Assembly: GCA_965153455.1 (NCBI GenBank)
Contig: OZ234496.1
Coordinates: 3,791,207-3,855,206, forward strand
Reading direction: 5' to 3'
DNA from: Sphagnum compactum
Taxonomy: Eukaryota > Bryophyta > Sphagnopsida > Sphagnales
Length of the DNA stretch: 64,000 nt
Part shown: positions 61,150 to 64,000 of the stretch, one piece after another
Numbering within the stretch: the first letter of the stretch is position 1
How the letters are laid out: the number at the start of each line of letters is the position of its first letter
The notes under the pieces: generated by a model
What the model was told of the DNA's origin: nothing
Database searches by the model: none
The model's input: the letters and a program-made list of their open reading frames with translations, nothing else
Made by a program: the position numbers and the translations under genes

Positions 61150-64000
61150 GACAGAAAGGAGCATTGATGTACCATGAATGAGGTGGGGGGTTCTTGGGAG
61201 TTTTCTGTACAAAACATATAGTATAATGTAAGGATTGCAGAGGGTTGAAGCTTAGAAAGACTGCACAGAGTGTTTTGAAAGTCATCTAAACCATTTGCTT
61301 CCTTCTCCATAGTGAGGCAACAACATATTCCACTTGGAAGGCTATCTACCTATTCAAGGCTTGTATCATACGAAGCTAAAGGGTTTGTGATTCTCTTCAC
61401 GCCTGCAGGCAATGTGGCATGTGAGAAATGAAAAAGATTTTTGCGATAGTAAAAGTGCCATCACTGAAAATCTAGATTGGTTTTGATGGGTTTGCTGAGA
61501 ACACTGAACTGTTTTGATTTTTGGGAATGACTCAGAAAGGACCCCAAGGAGTGAGTTCAGGATCATATTTGAACCTGTCTTTTCTTGAAATGCATTTCTT
61601 TTGTTTTGATGATTGAACCCAACATGGTACTAGAAAGTTGTGGAGCTTGTGTTTACTGTCTTTAGAATGTCCATCACTATTCATTTGCTCAGATTGTAGG
61701 ATGTTGCCTTCAGATGCTTATTTCACTAATGGCTCCGTGAAAATGGTATGTGATCTGAGTTTATTTTATTCAGAAGCTGATGTTGTTCTTCTCTACTTGT
61801 GGAGGAGATTCAATCATCTAAAGGTGGGAGCAATCTATACTGTCTTGTGGATTCCTCTTGTCACTGCAGACATGTTGTTGGTATGCTGTGAATAATTTCT
61901 CTTCGTATGAAGGTCAATTTTATGTTAACACTTTAGCTTCCAGTGTATCCTCTTTCGTATATTGTTTTTTTCACAGGAGATGATCTTGGGGGGGGGGGGG
62001 GGGGGGAACTCTCTTGTGATAAACTGCGCCTATGAACTACCAATCGTTGAATTCCCCTTAAATACATTCAGTCTTGTTTACCAGGGTTTGGGCAGTATGA
62101 GTGTCTGCACAAACGTCTGGTGAGGGTTGTGGTTTTGTTTAAAAAGTCCTTGCATCTAGCCTTGGCAAGCAAGGCAATGTCTTCACTTCACCTTTTTTGG
62201 CTCATTTCGTTGACACCCAGATCCCAGTGCCTTCACTCAATCTTTTTCCTGCTTTTCTTCTCTCCTTGTGTTCAGTGAACTCACAAGTCCCTCCCCACAC
62301 CCAACTCTCCACCTCAGCCCCCTATAGCACCATGGTGAATTTATGTCAGGCTTCTTTGGCCCTCTTCATTACACTGTTGGTGATCTGCATTTTCAGGTCT
62401 AGACATGAGGACAAAATGTGGAGTCTCTCTATTGCATAAAGCCATTCTTCAACATGTTTGCTTTCTAGAGTTGCAAATCGTTTACAGCTTCTCTCAAGTC
62501 TTGTTTGTGGCTGATGCTTATCCTCCTGTATATCAAACTATTAATGCCATGGATGGTGTGAACTGGGGAATTCAAGACTCCTACCTTTGAGCAGCTGCAC
62601 ATTTCCCCATGTTCCAATGTGCCCCAACCAGATATCAAATCAATGTTGATACTCGAGTACATGAATACTATGGTCCTGTTTTCTTAACAATTCAGTTGGG
62701 CTCTCCTGGAGTTTTGGGTCCTTCCCTTTGCCATCAAACTTTTCCATCTCCTCCTACCATCATAGCAAAACTGCAGGGAGGGAAAAGGAGTGGGCATCTC
62801 TAAACATGGTCGGAAATATTGGGAGCACTGAAAATATAGTTTGTGACTTCAGATTGTGATAGGAAGTGCTCCAAACAGACTTTCATTGGTCCATCCAATG
62901 CTAATGGCAAGTAACACAATCCCATCACAAATAATTGGCTACATGAAGACTATTGTTTCACATGCATTCATACCTCCCCAAAGGAAGGGGGTCCACTAGC
63001 TGGAAAATTAAGTTAAACAAACACCAAACATCTTGTGACCAAATAGTATTCAGTGCCGTATTAAAGAACTATGAACATTTGAGAATTGCATAAGATCTAA
63101 TCCTTAATTGAATTGTATGAAAGAGAAATTTGTTCAATATTTTGTTCAAAAAAATTCATCACACATCATTGACCAAGATCAATGCTCACAAAGAGGTGAG
63201 AAAATCTATGATGATAGAAAACCCTTTGTTTGTTTAAACCTAATTTCTAAATCGTATTGCAAAAGGGTTTGGGGTTTTGGGTTTGGTGCTCACACCTTTG
63301 CACCAATTGTAGTCTCTTCCACTATTTGTCAATATGTTTTTTATTGTATTAAGTAGGTACTTATTTGGTAATAGCTAGTAGGTATTTAGAGGTAGGTACT
63401 AGCTACCTAGCTAGATACTTTTATAGTTAGCTAATAACTAGTAGGTAGATACTTAATAATTAAATATATTTCATCCATCGTCATCTAGTGTGTCCCTTTT
63501 CTATCATTGATCCCATGCACAACTTATAATTGATGTGGCATTGTTATCTAAAACACATGAAAAAAAATTCCTAAATCCTCTTGTGAACATCAATTTCAAA
63601 ATTTATATGAGAAATGGGTGCAAGTATTGTTGCCTAGTAATCACCACATTTGTGGAAAATGAATTTCACACATTAATTAACCAAACTATTCACTCAAGCT
63701 CCATGTTGCTTTGCATTACTAGCTACGATTAACTATTTTTTCTTCTTCTTATGTTCTCATACAATTTCCAACCATTCATCATCATTATTATTATTATTGT
63801 TAGACTAAAAAAAATTATTAGTAAATAATATACATTTGGATATTATGTGAGGCACATGTTAATTTATATTTTATATCCATGTTGGTGGTAGAGGAAAGGA
63901 ATGACATATTTATTAGGAAAGGAGGGAGGTAGTTATTAGAAAAGGTGTGAGTTAATTATGTTTTCATACGATCCTTCACATTATAGTTAGCTTGAATTGT
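61150..64000. other. Right-end spacer
   Basis: No gene is supported. Notable sequence is a run of 19 G at 61988-62006 and TAGGTA/TAGCTA-rich DNA at 63353-63460. A stretch at 62190-62400 is open for 80 codons with a CAG|GT-like border but has no family match. Beyond 63480 the DNA is AT-rich. Confidence 0.5.

Overview
This is nuclear DNA of a land plant. The evidence is spliceosomal introns with GT-AG borders, a plant bifunctional uridine kinase/UPRT, a plastid-type Der GTPase, a PADRE-domain protein and an NPF transporter relic. The non-LTR reverse transcriptase relic at 55.5-58.4 kb resembles a type I associate with seed-free plants (bryophytes, lycophytes, ferns), so I lean towards such a genome; this is inference and I cannot name a species. 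Intergenic DNA is AT-rich, full of simple repeats and holds many decayed mobile-element pieces.

Layout. 1-3.8 kb: AT-rich spacer. 3.8-5.8 kb (+): 5'-truncated, frameshifted NPF/PTR transporter pseudogene. 7.8-10.2 kb (+): four-exon EEF1AKMT1/EFM5-like methyltransferase. 11.65-16.5 kb (-): complete 14-exon uridine kinase-like gene. 16.5-33.4 kb: gene-poor DNA with a Tourist-like MITE (18.7 kb), a CACTA-type MITE (25.7 kb), a 200-bp tandem duplication (26.9 kb), a possible gag-like relic (28.2 kb) and a 43-bp palindromic satellite (29.3 kb). 33.5-35.3 kb (-): small four-exon gene ending in an EB1-homology-like coiled coil. 37.4-39.5 kb (-): single-exon organellar Der/EngA GTPase. 41.4-45.2 kb (-): eight-exon tafazzin-like acyltransferase. 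47.4 kb: decayed coding fragment. 49.6-52 kb: PIF/Harbinger transposase pseudogene facing a trihelix/Myb-like ORF. 55.5-58.4 kb: non-LTR retrotransposon pseudogene. 60.3-60.8 kb (+): intronless PADRE-domain gene. 60.8-64 kb: spacer with one possible small ORF.

The intact genes are ordinary housekeeping functions: translation-factor or related methylation, pyrimidine salvage, microtubule-associated (tentative), organellar ribosome assembly, phospholipid remodelling and a stress-type PADRE protein. They do not form a pathway. Exon borders were placed by hand from splice signals and reading-phase continuity. For the methyltransferase, uridine kinase, EB-like and acyltransferase genes the exons join to an exact multiple of three with no internal stop. 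No tRNA, rRNA or CRISPR array was recognised.
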